Below, piece by piece: positions 36,149 to 44,291 of a stretch of DNA of 64,000 nucleotides. The notes beneath the pieces are model-generated. The model was not told the origin of the DNA, searched no databases, and was given only the letters and a program-made list of their open reading frames with translations. The translations under genes were made by a program, and so were the position numbers. The stretch is taken from NCBI GenBank assembly GCA_030690365.1, contig JAUYGX010000076.1, positions 1-64,000 on the forward strand, read 5' to 3'. Every line of letters starts with the position of its first letter. Positions within the stretch are counted from its first letter, which is position 1. The stretch is from Bacteroidales bacterium (GTDB lineage Bacteria; Bacteroidota; Bacteroidia; Bacteroidales; F082).

Positions 36149-38695
36149 ATGGAAGCAAAATTTTCTCAGCGAGTAAAGGATGTACTGGCTTTCAGCCGTG
36201 AAGAAGCTGTTAGGTTGGGAAATAACTATATCGGTCTTGAACACTTATTACTAGGCATAATCCGCGACGGAGAAGGAATGGCAGTTCAACTGCTGAATTA
36301 TTTCGGAGTTGATCTGGAGAAATGTAAACGTGAACTGGAAGATTCGATTAAAAATCCTGTATCGCAAAATCTGGATATAGAGAATATTCCACTGGTGAAA
36401 CAAGTGGAAAAAGCCCTAAAAATTACCTATCTGGAAGCCAAGGTATTTCATTCAGATCTGATTGGAACCGAACATCTTTTACTGGCTATATTAAAAGACG
36501 AAAACAACCTGGTTACCAGTAAACTGGGAAAGGACGGCGTAAATTATAAATCTCTAAAGGAAGAAATAAGCTCCATTGTGCGTGAGCAAAACGACATTCC
36601 CAAACCCCTTGATCCTCGTGCCGAGTTACAGGACGATATGGAAGATCAGCCTGAAGAATTTGGACGTCCGTTTGGTGGTCAGGAGAAGAAAGTGGGTACC
36701 CCCAAATCAAAAACACCTGTACTCGACAATTTTGGCCGCGACCTGACACGTTATGCCGAAGAAGGAAAACTGGATCCGATCGTAGGTCGTGAGTTGGAAC
36801 TTCAGCGCATTGCACAGATTCTGAGCAGGAGAAAGAAAAATAACCCAATCTTAATCGGTGAACCCGGTGTGGGTAAATCAGCTATAGCCGAAGGTCTTGC
36901 CTTGCGAATCATCGAACGAAAAGTGTCGCGTGCCTTGTTTAACAAACGCATCGTCACCCTCGACCTGGCTTCGATAGTGGCAGGTACCAAATACAGAGGC
37001 CAGTTTGAGGAACGCATGAAAGCTGTTCTCAACGAACTGACAAAAAATCCGGATATCATTTTGTTTATTGATGAGATACACACCATCGTTGGTGCCGGAA
37101 ATGCCTCAGGTGCACTCGATGCCTCTAATATGTTTAAACCGGCACTCGCTCGTGGAGAACTTCAGTGTATTGGTGCAACTACGCTGGATGAATACCGCCA
37201 GCACATCGAAAAGGATGGTGCCCTGGAGCGTCGTTTTCAGAAAGTACTTATCGAAGCTACGTCTCCTGAAGAAACCATTGAAATATTGAACAATGTAAAA
37301 GGTAAGTACGAAGATCACCACCTTGTAAAATATAGTGATGAAGCCATCAAATCGTGCGTAACCCTTACAAACCGCTATATCAGCGACAGATATTTACCGG
37401 ACAAAGCGCTGGATGCCTTAGATGAAGCTGGTGCCAGAGTACATATTACCAACATCCATGTGCCCTCAGAAATTATCAACCTTGAGAATGCCATCGAGGA
37501 GATAAAAACCAATAAGACATCCGCTATAAAAAGTCAGAAGTTTGAGGAAGCAGCTCAGTTTCGTGATATCGAACGACGTTATGTTTCTGATCTAGTGAAG
37601 GCTAAGAAAAGATGGGAAGAAGAGTCGAACATACACCGTGAACAGGTTACCGCAGAAAATGTGGCCGAAGTTGTGGCTATGATGACCGGAATCCCGGTTC
37701 AGAATATTGCTCAAAAAGAAAGCCTGCGGCTGATTAATATGGAGGAAGAACTCCGCAAGGAAGTTATTGGACAGGACGAGGCTATTAAAAAGGTGGTGAG
37801 GGCCATCAGAAGGAATCGCGCCGGTTTAAAAGATCCTCACAAACCCATTGGTTCGTTTGTATTTCTGGGTCCAACAGGTGTTGGAAAAACCTATCTGGCA
37901 AAAATGCTGGCCAAATTCCTTTTCGACAGTGAAGATGCCCTGGTGCGTGTGGATATGAGCGAATACATGGAAAAATTTGCCGTAAGTCGGCTTGTGGGAG
38001 CACCTCCCGGATACGTTGGGTATGAGGAAGGCGGACAACTAACCGAAAAAATCAGAAGAAAACCCTACTCTATCGTCTTGCTTGATGAAATTGAAAAGGC
38101 TCACCCGGATATTTTTCACTTGTTGCTACAGGTGTTGGACGATGGGCAATTGACCGATGGCCTTGGTCGCAGGGTTGATTTTAAGAACACCATTATCATT
38201 ATGACGTCCAACATCGGATCACGACAGTTAAAAGATTTCGGACAAGGTGTAGGGTTCTCAACACAGGCCAAAGTGGCTGCAAAATCAACGCACAGTCAAT
38301 CTGTTATCGAGAATGCACTCAAACGCGCTTTTGCGCCGGAGTTCCTGAACCGTATCGACGATGTGGTTATTTTCGATTCGTTGCAACGGGCCGAAATTCA
38401 CAAGATTATCGATATCGAGCTGTCGCATCTGATTGATCGCGTTATCAGCATGGGATACAAGATTACCGTGAGTCAAAAGGCAAAAGATTATTTGATTGAT
38501 AAAGGCTGGGACGAGCAATTTGGCGCAAGACCTCTCAAACGTGCTATCCAAAAATATATTGAAGATCAGTTGGCGGAAGAGATTATTAAGACCAATCTCA
38601 CCGAAGGCACCCATATCAAAGTAAGTTACGACGGCAAGAAAGATGAGATTAAAATTTCATTTACGCCAGTTAAAAGTGTTGCAAATAAGAACTAG
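36149..38695 (+). CDS. clpC: ATP-dependent Clp protease ATP-binding subunit ClpC
   Basis: An 848-residue AAA+ unfoldase from the ATG at 36149 (MEAKFSQRVKDVL); the track start at 36125 is a TTG within the -7 element. A double Clp_N domain occupies about 1-145 (two repeats, each with an EHLLL block), then AAA1 with Walker A GEPGVGKS (237-244) and FIDEIH, a UVR-type middle segment (SAIKSQKFEEAAQFRDIE), and AAA2 with GPTGVGKTY. The GVGF tripeptide-type loop after TSNIGSRQLKDF is the ClpP-binding feature, so it should deliver substrates to ClpP; no clpP is nearby. A strong terminator follows at 38722. Confidence 0.96.
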   Translation: MEAKFSQRVKDVLAFSREEAVRLGNNYIGLEHLLLGIIRDGEGMAVQLLNYFGVDLEKCKRELEDSIKNPVSQNLDIENIPLVKQVEKALKITYLEAKVFHSDLIGTEHLLLAILKDENNLVTSKLGKDGVNYKSLKEEISSIVREQNDIPKPLDPRAELQDDMEDQPEEFGRPFGGQEKKVGTPKSKTPVLDNFGRDLTRYAEEGKLDPIVGRELELQRIAQILSRRKKNNPILIGEPGVGKSAIAEGLALRIIERKVSRALFNKRIVTLDLASIVAGTKYRGQFEERMKAVLNELTKNPDIILFIDEIHTIVGAGNASGALDASNMFKPALARGELQCIGATTLDEYRQHIEKDGALERRFQKVLIEATSPEETIEILNNVKGKYEDHHLVKYSDEAIKSCVTLTNRYISDRYLPDKALDALDEAGARVHITNIHVPSEIINLENAIEEIKTNKTSAIKSQKFEEAAQFRDIERRYVSDLVKAKKRWEEESNIHREQVTAENVAEVVAMMTGIPVQNIAQKESLRLINMEEELRKEVIGQDEAIKKVVRAIRRNRAGLKDPHKPIGSFVFLGPTGVGKTYLAKMLAKFLFDSEDALVRVDMSEYMEKFAVSRLVGAPPGYVGYEEGGQLTEKIRRKPYSIVLLDEIEKAHPDIFHLLLQVLDDGQLTDGLGRRVDFKNTIIIMTSNIGSRQLKDFGQGVGFSTQAKVAAKSTHSQSVIENALKRAFAPEFLNRIDDVVIFDSLQRAEIHKIIDIELSHLIDRVISMGYKITVSQKAKDYLIDKGWDEQFGARPLKRAIQKYIEDQLAEEIIKTNLTEGTHIKVSYDGKKDEIKISFTPVKSVANKN

Positions 38696-38721
38696 GTAGT
38701 TATTAAACAGCACAATAAGTC

Positions 38722-38749
38722 AAATCCCGCCAATGGCGGGATTTTTTTT
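38722..38749 (+). terminator. Rho-independent terminator after clpC
   Basis: AAATCCCGCC, loop AAT, GGCGGGATTT followed by a T-run (eight or more Ts). Confidence 0.9.
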
Positions 38750-38805
38750 GTGTTTTGATAGAATCTAAATAAGCAGGCAAATAGAACTTACTTAAATGCA
38801 AGTTT

Positions 38806-38813
38806 TATCTTTG
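38806..38813 (+). promoter_or_regulatory. -7 promoter element of the long acyl-CoA dehydrogenase gene
   Basis: TATCTTTG matches TAnnTTTG, 29 bp before the ATG at 38843, just after the clpC terminator. Confidence 0.55.
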
Positions 38814-38842
38814 TCGGCTAATTAATAACAAATCTGTTTATA

Positions 38843-40621
38843 ATGGAGACAAAAGCTGCCATTGTTGGTGGAGAATTCTTGCTAAAAGAAATTACCCCGG
38901 GCCAAATTTTTATTCCTGAAGAGTTTGATGAAGAACAGCTTATGATTGCTGAATCGTGTATCGATTTTGTTGAAACAGAAGTGGCACCACATTTTAATGC
39001 CCTCGACAATCATCAGGCAGGATTGATGCCTTCGTTGCTCAAAAAAGCCGGTGAACTGGGGTTACTGGGCATTAGTGTTCCTGAGGAATTTGATGGGTTT
39101 GGACAATCGTTTTTAACCAACATGAAAGCCAATGAGGCCATGGGATCAGCCTACTCGTTTTCGGTGGCTTTTATGGCACATACAGGTATTGGAACCTTGC
39201 CCCTGTTGTATTACGGAAATGCCGATCAACATCAAAAGTATATGCCTCAACTAGCCACCGGCGACATGCTGGCAGCATATTGTTTAACTGAACCCGGTGC
39301 TGGCAGCGATGCAAATGCCGGCAAAACCAAAGCTGTACTTACCGAAGATGGAAGTCATTATATATTAAATGGTCAGAAAATGTGGATCACCAACGGTGGA
39401 TTTGCCGATTTACTGACTGTATTTGCCAAGATTGATAACGATCGGGTTTTGAGTGCCTTTCTGGTAGAAGCCAATACACCTGGCATCACCATGAATCCCG
39501 AGGAACATAAAATGGGAATTAAGGGATCTTCCACACGTCAGATCTTTTTTAATGATGTAAAAGTACCCGTTGAGAATTTACTGGGCAAACGTGGAGAAGG
39601 GTTCCGCATTGCTTTGAATATCCTTCATATTGGACGTATCAAGCTGGGTGCCACTGTTTTAGGTGGAATGCGCCGTGCAATCAACAATTCGGCAACCTAT
39701 TCCGGTGAACGCAAACAATTTGGTTCTCCCCTGTCGGATTTTGGTGCAATCAAATTTAAACTGGCAGAGCAGGTAATTTTGCTGTTTTCTACTGAATCAG
39801 CCGTTTATCGCGCCAGCAAAGATATTCAGGATACCATTGAGAGCAATCTGGAACAAGGTAAATCCTATGGTGAAGCCAACATCGAAGGTGTGGCCGAATA
39901 CGAACCGGAGTGTGCCATGCTGAAAGTGTATGGTTCAGAATCGTTGGATTACATTGTGGATGAAATGGTTCAGATTTTTGGTGGAATGGGATTTTCATCC
40001 GAAGCTCCTGCCGATCGTTCGTACCGCGACAGCCGTATCAACCGCATATTTGAAGGCACCAACGAAATCAACCGCATGATAACCGTGGATTCGGTGATGA
40101 AAAAAGGATTGAAACACCGGATCGATTTATTTGAAAAAGCCAGGGAAATTCTCACCAATATTGACAATGTTACCTGCGTTGATTTCCAGGGAGAATACTA
40201 CCGCGTTAAGAAGGATCAGATTGCAAATCTGAAGAAAGTAGCTTTGATGTTATTGCCTTTGGCCCAGGATACGTTCCAGCGTAAACTCATGTTTGAGGAA
40301 GAAATCCTGATGAACATTTCGGATGCCATTATGAATATCTATGTCCTTGAATCGACTCAACTCAGGGTTGAAAAACTGGAACAACTGAATAAAAAACACA
40401 TTGGTTTGTACAAAGATATGCTGGATGTACTAACACATTCCATGGTTCAAAGAGTGCATCAGGCAGCTTTTGATGCCATCGGCTCCATTGCCGAAGGCGA
40501 TTATCTTAAAAAGCTAGCCGATGCTTTGAATAAGCTTACTTACGCCCCAGCTTTTAATGTAAAAGAATCGCGCAGGCGCATCGCTAATCAATTAATTGAC
40601 GATGGAGTTTATAAATTCTAA
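38843..40621 (+). CDS. Acyl-CoA dehydrogenase with C-terminal extension
   Basis: A 592-residue FAD enzyme for the first dehydrogenation of fatty acyl-CoA. The core ACAD fold (about 30-430) has the flavin-binding block CLTEPGAGSDA and MWITNGG, the FRIALNILHIGRIKLGA segment, and the catalytic glutamate in RIFEGTNEINRM. A further ~170-residue helical extension follows, as in VLCAD/ACAD9-like enzymes, which suggests long-chain substrates or membrane or dimer contacts. It is monocistronic: its own promoter lies upstream and a bidirectional terminator downstream. No etfAB or other beta-oxidation genes are adjacent. Confidence 0.93.
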   Translation: METKAAIVGGEFLLKEITPGQIFIPEEFDEEQLMIAESCIDFVETEVAPHFNALDNHQAGLMPSLLKKAGELGLLGISVPEEFDGFGQSFLTNMKANEAMGSAYSFSVAFMAHTGIGTLPLLYYGNADQHQKYMPQLATGDMLAAYCLTEPGAGSDANAGKTKAVLTEDGSHYILNGQKMWITNGGFADLLTVFAKIDNDRVLSAFLVEANTPGITMNPEEHKMGIKGSSTRQIFFNDVKVPVENLLGKRGEGFRIALNILHIGRIKLGATVLGGMRRAINNSATYSGERKQFGSPLSDFGAIKFKLAEQVILLFSTESAVYRASKDIQDTIESNLEQGKSYGEANIEGVAEYEPECAMLKVYGSESLDYIVDEMVQIFGGMGFSSEAPADRSYRDSRINRIFEGTNEINRMITVDSVMKKGLKHRIDLFEKAREILTNIDNVTCVDFQGEYYRVKKDQIANLKKVALMLLPLAQDTFQRKLMFEEEILMNISDAIMNIYVLESTQLRVEKLEQLNKKHIGLYKDMLDVLTHSMVQRVHQAAFDAIGSIAEGDYLKKLADALNKLTYAPAFNVKESRRRIANQLIDDGVYKF

Positions 40622-40640
40622 AAAAATCAGTGATAAACAA

Positions 40641-40669
40641 AAAAAACCTGCCATTGGCGGGTTTTTTTT
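40641..40669. terminator. Bidirectional Rho-independent terminator
   Basis: AAAACCTGCC, loop ATT, GGCGGGTTTT with A-run before and T-run after, between the convergent acyl-CoA dehydrogenase (+) and PepSY-like (-) genes. It reads as a terminator on both strands. Confidence 0.88.
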
Positions 40670-40687
40670 GTTTAAATCATAAGATCA

Positions 40688-41077
40688 TTAAACGCCCCGC
40701 ATTTCAAGCAAATGTCCTTCATCATCCAGGAGAAGCAAATACCTCGATAAATCAGGTTTGCGGACTATAATTTCGTGAACAAGGGTTTCACCCTGGTAAA
40801 TGGCGATGGCACTCATTATTTCTCCATGTCCGGTGGCTGTAAGGCTTATTTTTTCAGGAATTTCGTTGGTTCGCACATTTTTTTTGTACTCCAAAAGCAA
40901 TCCTTTTTCAGATAACCGGGCAATGTATTCTACTTCATCCATGTAAAAAAGGGCTTCAAAGTTGTCTCCGGCTTTATTCCATTCTATATTGATGGCACGT
41001 GGAAAAATGGCCAGTAACTTAGGCGTTATATTTTCAGGAATGGATTTATGGTCTCTTTTAAAGAAATTGAAAGTCAT
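40688..41077 (-). CDS. PepSY-like small protein of unknown function
   Basis: A 129-residue protein without signal peptide. Its middle (FPRAINIEWNKAGDNFEALFYMDEVEYIARL, shown here only as an outline) follows the pattern of Bacteroidota PepSY-like/DUF2874 repeats, in which a strand with W-x-K is followed by a hairpin ending in an aromatic-x-A-x-F/L and then G-x-L-L. Most family relatives are exported; this one seems cytoplasmic. It is encoded 66 bp downstream of a sigma factor gene on the same strand, so it may be co-transcribed and could modulate that factor; this is inference only. Confidence 0.55.
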   Translation of the reverse strand: MTFNFFKRDHKSIPENITPKLLAIFPRAINIEWNKAGDNFEALFYMDEVEYIARLSEKGLLLEYKKNVRTNEIPEKISLTATGHGEIMSAIAIYQGETLVHEIIVRKPDLSRYLLLLDDEGHLLEMRGV

Positions 41078-41143
41078 AAGTGAAATTCTATTATTCAGGT
41101 GGTTTGACGAAAAAAAAGCTGAAAGTAACGGGAGGATTCTTTT

Positions 41144-41707
41144 TTAATCACTATCATGGTAGTAAATATATACGACCCGCGATCTGGCCCTTTTCAAACG
41201 CATTTTAACCGCATCGTCGCTGATAATAAGACTTTGCGCGATTTCTTTTATCGAAAGGCCATCCTGGTATTTCATTAATAGCAATGCTTTTTCCTCCGGG
41301 TGGATTTTTTCTAATATGAGCATCAGCTTGTCATAGCTTAATTCTTCCACAGCTGAATCCGATTCATCAATAATTTCAGGGATCTCGTTTTTTTCGTTCC
41401 AGCTGGGGTAATGAAGCTGTTTCTTTTTTCTTAAATAATCGATTACATGGTTATAGGTAATGGAGTACAACCAGGATGAAAAGGATGAATTACCCTTAAA
41501 TCCAGGAACTTTTTCATACACTTTGGCGAGAATATCGTTGGCAAATTCAGAGGACAGTTGTTTATTTTTCAGAAAACTATAACACCTGTCCTGAACCTTT
41601 TTATTGTAACGCTCATAAATAATTTCAAACAGATGAGAATTGTTTTCTTCAACCATTTTCTTTAGGATGGCTTCATCTGATAAGATATTGTGTTTGGGTT
41701 CAATCAT
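41144..41707 (-). CDS. ECF-type RNA polymerase sigma factor
   Basis: A 187-residue sigma-70 family protein of group IV. Region 2 spans about 20-95 (LFEIIYERYNKKV and the DNA-melting SSFSSWLYSITYNHVIDYLRKKK), and region 4 spans about 125-180 with helix-turn-helix GLSIKEIAQSLIISDDAVKMRLKRAR. An acidic linker (about 100-120) joins them. No transmembrane anti-sigma factor is adjacent; the next gene on the strand is PepSY-like. Divergently placed, 139 bp away, is a lipoprotein/L,D-transpeptidase cluster, so an envelope-stress regulon is plausible but not shown. Confidence 0.92.
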   Translation of the reverse strand: MIEPKHNILSDEAILKKMVEENNSHLFEIIYERYNKKVQDRCYSFLKNKQLSSEFANDILAKVYEKVPGFKGNSSFSSWLYSITYNHVIDYLRKKKQLHYPSWNEKNEIPEIIDESDSAVEELSYDKLMLILEKIHPEEKALLLMKYQDGLSIKEIAQSLIISDDAVKMRLKRARSRVVYIYYHDSD

Positions 41708-41770
41708 ATAGTAATCGTTCCTTTATAAAGCCAAAAGTGAGTAAAAATACAATTTTTATGTAAGTGGTGT

Positions 41771-41778
41771 TACCTTTG
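41771..41778 (+). promoter_or_regulatory. -7 promoter element of the envelope lipoprotein gene
   Basis: TACCTTTG matches TAnnTTTG. It implies a leader of about 60 nt before the ATG at 41847; the track start at 41796 lies in this leader and encodes a non-signal-peptide extension. Confidence 0.55.
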
Positions 41779-41846
41779 TTGAATCATCCGTCTCAATGAC
41801 GAATCAAATCAGTTTAAACATTAGTATTAAAAAAATCATTAGGGTT

Positions 41847-42443
41847 ATGAAAAAAAGTTTTGTTGCTATGGCCGTTATTGCAATGGCTCTGTTATTTGTA
41901 GGATGTGCTAAAGTACCTCAGGCTGAATTGGATGCCACCAATGCTGCTATCGAAAAGGCAAAAATGGCTGAGGCTCCAGTGTACCTCGAACCAGCATATA
42001 CCGCCATTATCGATTCACTAAATGTGATAAATGCTGAAATTGAAGCAAACAAAGGCAAATTGTTTAAAAATTTCAACGAGGCAAAAGTAAAACTGGCCAC
42101 TCTGGAAACAAAGGCCAATGAACTTGTTGTAAGCACAGAAGCAAAAAAGGAATCAATTAAACAGGGTGTAAACACTGTATTGGCTGAATTGCAGCTTTTG
42201 GCTACCGAAAATGCCACTTTGGTTGAAAATGCTCCTAAAGGTAAAGAAGGCAAAGCTGCCATCGAAGCCATTAAAGGCGAGTTAACCGTTATTGATGCAG
42301 CTACAGCAGAAGTTAACCAACTGGTGACAGATGGTAAATTAATTACTGCTCAATCGAAAGCAAAAGCTACCTACGACAAAGCCATGTCGATTAACCTGGA
42401 GCTTAAAACTGTTGTAGAAAAGTACAACAAAAAACGGAAATAA
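41847..42443 (+). CDS. Small helical lipoprotein, DUF4398-like
   Basis: A 198-residue lipoprotein from the ATG at 41847: signal peptide MKKSFVAMAVIAMALLFVGC with the lipidated Cys20. The track ORF adds 17 residues that would bury the signal peptide. The mature part is Ala/Lys/Glu-rich and predicted helical (ATNAAIEKAKMAEAPVYLEPAY, KVKLATLETKANEL), the pattern of DUF4398-like periplasmic domains. The basic C-terminus (EKYNKKRK) could contact peptidoglycan or membrane. Its helical part resembles the N-terminal extracytoplasmic region of the adjacent L,D-transpeptidase. A strong terminator separates it from that gene, suggesting it is made in excess. Confidence 0.8.
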   Translation: MKKSFVAMAVIAMALLFVGCAKVPQAELDATNAAIEKAKMAEAPVYLEPAYTAIIDSLNVINAEIEANKGKLFKNFNEAKVKLATLETKANELVVSTEAKKESIKQGVNTVLAELQLLATENATLVENAPKGKEGKAAIEAIKGELTVIDAATAEVNQLVTDGKLITAQSKAKATYDKAMSINLELKTVVEKYNKKRK

Positions 42444-42461
42444 TATCCGGGAAATAAGAAC

Positions 42462-42490
42462 TGCCGGGATTTATTCCCGGCATTTTTTTT
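42462..42490 (+). terminator. Terminator between the lipoprotein and L,D-transpeptidase genes, possibly regulated
   Basis: TGCCGGGA (42462-42469), a 5 nt loop, TCCCGGCA (42475-42482) and eight Ts, ending 3 nt before the next ATG. Upstream CCGGGAA (42447-42453) could instead pair with TTCCCGG (42474-42480), giving a mutually exclusive antiterminator. Confidence 0.85.
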
Positions 42491-42493
42491 ACT

Positions 42494-43606
42494 ATGAAGA
42501 CAAGAAAAAAAATAGTTGCCGGCTCCTTGGTGTTATTTCTTATCGTACTGGGCTTGGGCGGATACATTACGTATAAGTATCTGAATAACAAATCTCCCGA
42601 AAAAGAAATAAAAAAGGCCATCGAGGCTTTGGCCTCTGTAAAAAAGGCCCAGGCTAACAAATTTGCTATTGAGAAATATAATGAAGCCGTATTAGCCTTT
42701 GAGCAGGCGATGGACGAATGGAAAAAGCAAAACAACCTGTTTTTCCTTAACAGGGATTACAGCCGGGTCAGGGCTTTGGCAAACCACACCGTTGAACTCT
42801 GTAAGGAATCGATCAGCACCGGTTCATCCGAAAAAAAATCACTTCACTACCAATTGAAAAATCAACTGGCGGCAGTCGAAAAGAAATTGAATCTGTTTGA
42901 TAAATATTACAAAAACCTCCCCCTCGATAAATCGACATTTCAACAGTTTAGCAAAGCCAGATTAAAGTACGATGAAGCGTTGAACAGTTACAAAAAAGAG
43001 GAGGTTCATGCGTCGGAAGTGCTGGCTAAAGAAGCCGAATCGTTGATCGTTAAGGCTTCTGCCAAAGCAAAGGAAGTCTTGGTATCGTTTTATCGGGAAT
43101 ATCCAACTTGGGAGAAAAATGCCAGGCTTGCAAGCAAGCTTTCTTCCAAAAGAAAAATTGTGATCCTCATCAATAAACTGGAATCTACCTGCTCGGTACT
43201 AAAATCAGGAAAGACCATCCATACCTTTCAGGCAGAACTTGGTCAAAATTGGCTGGGTGATAAGGTGAGAATGGGCGACAAAGCTACACCTGAAGGTGTG
43301 TACAAGGTGCTTAGGAGAAAAAGTGGCAAGGAAACAAAATTCTATAAGTCACTCTTGATAAATTATCCAAATGACGAAGACAAGGTTCGGTTTAAGAAAC
43401 TACTGGCGGACAAAAAAATCCCCGGAAATTCGAGAATCGGAAATCTAATCGAAATTCATGGTAACGGTGGAAAAGGTGTTCATTGGACGGATGGTTGTAT
43501 CGCATTAAGCGACAACGATATGGATAAGATTTACAAACTCTGTAAAGTGGACACACCTGTTATCATTATTGGATCGGATAAGCCCATGAATGAGTATTTT
43601 AAATAA
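42494..43606 (+). CDS. Membrane-anchored L,D-transpeptidase (YkuD/ErfK family) with helical N-terminal domain
   Basis: A 370-residue envelope enzyme that probably cross-links peptidoglycan at meso-diaminopimelate or attaches proteins to it. An N-terminal TM anchor (about 8-28, VAGSLVLFLIVLGLGGYITY) is followed by a helical DUF4398-like stretch (about 35-200) and a C-terminal YkuD catalytic domain. The active-site motif is IEIHGNGGKGVHWTDGCIAL, with His322, His330 and catalytic Cys335. The usual residue before the Gly-Cys is Ser or Thr; here it is Asp (TDGC), a mild deviation. It has no promoter of its own after the terminator at 42490 and starts 3 nt beyond it. The second transpeptidase gene begins 6 bp downstream. 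Confidence 0.9.
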   Translation: MKTRKKIVAGSLVLFLIVLGLGGYITYKYLNNKSPEKEIKKAIEALASVKKAQANKFAIEKYNEAVLAFEQAMDEWKKQNNLFFLNRDYSRVRALANHTVELCKESISTGSSEKKSLHYQLKNQLAAVEKKLNLFDKYYKNLPLDKSTFQQFSKARLKYDEALNSYKKEEVHASEVLAKEAESLIVKASAKAKEVLVSFYREYPTWEKNARLASKLSSKRKIVILINKLESTCSVLKSGKTIHTFQAELGQNWLGDKVRMGDKATPEGVYKVLRRKSGKETKFYKSLLINYPNDEDKVRFKKLLADKKIPGNSRIGNLIEIHGNGGKGVHWTDGCIALSDNDMDKIYKLCKVDTPVIIIGSDKPMNEYFK

Positions 43607-43612
43607 CCTGGA

Positions 43613-44290
43613 ATGGAAAAATCAGTAAAAATAATTCGTGCTGCGATCTATTTTTTTTCTGTACTGATCAGTTTGACAGTACTGTTTTTTGGAATTCTGT
43701 ACTTTATTCCAAACATGGAATACAGCTATTTTAAAATGCGGATCATTGCCAACCGGAATACGGCGCAGGAAAGCACTTTGGCAGTCGATTCTGTTAAACT
43801 TACCAAAGAGGTAAATGCATTAAGGATAAAACTCGAAAAACTAAACCCGGGCAAACAATATCTGGTCATTAACTCCACTGATAATACCTTCAAAATGTAT
43901 AAGAAGAATAAGCTTGTGCGCGAAGGAATTTGTTCTACAGGAAGTTACATCGAACTTGAAGTGGGAAACGAAAAAACCTATAAGTTCGAAACCCCAAAAG
44001 GCGTTTTTACGGTGAAAGGGAAAATAGTGGATCCCGTTTGGAAAAAACCCGACTGGGCTTTCGCCGAAGAAGGATTACCCATTCCTTCTCCAAACGACGA
44101 TTCTCGGTTTGAGTATGGTGTGCTCGGTGATTATGCACTGAACCTGGGCAATGGTTACCTGATCCATGGAACCCTTTATCAACGATTTTTAGGCATGGCG
44201 GTAACCCATGGTTGCGTCCGGCTGAGCGATGGCGATCTGGAGTATATTTACAGAGAAATGCCTGTTGGAGCAAAAGTTTTTATTTACTGA
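43613..44290 (+). CDS. Membrane-anchored L,D-transpeptidase (YkuD family), short form
   Basis: A 225-residue protein with an N-terminal TM segment (AAIYFFSVLISLTVLFFGILYF) and a YkuD domain. Its active site is canonical: IHGT (His185) and THGCVRLSDGD (His199, Cys201). It lacks the helical domain of its upstream neighbour. Its substrate-side segment contains ETPKGVFTVKGK, matching the 'TPxGxFxV' strand of the family. It lies between the longer transpeptidase and a third related gene whose start follows its stop by 1-2 nt, so the three are one transcript. It may cross-link or trim peptidoglycan. Confidence 0.92.
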   Translation: MEKSVKIIRAAIYFFSVLISLTVLFFGILYFIPNMEYSYFKMRIIANRNTAQESTLAVDSVKLTKEVNALRIKLEKLNPGKQYLVINSTDNTFKMYKKNKLVREGICSTGSYIELEVGNEKTYKFETPKGVFTVKGKIVDPVWKKPDWAFAEEGLPIPSPNDDSRFEYGVLGDYALNLGNGYLIHGTLYQRFLGMAVTHGCVRLSDGDLEYIYREMPVGAKVFIY

Positions 44291-44291
44291 T

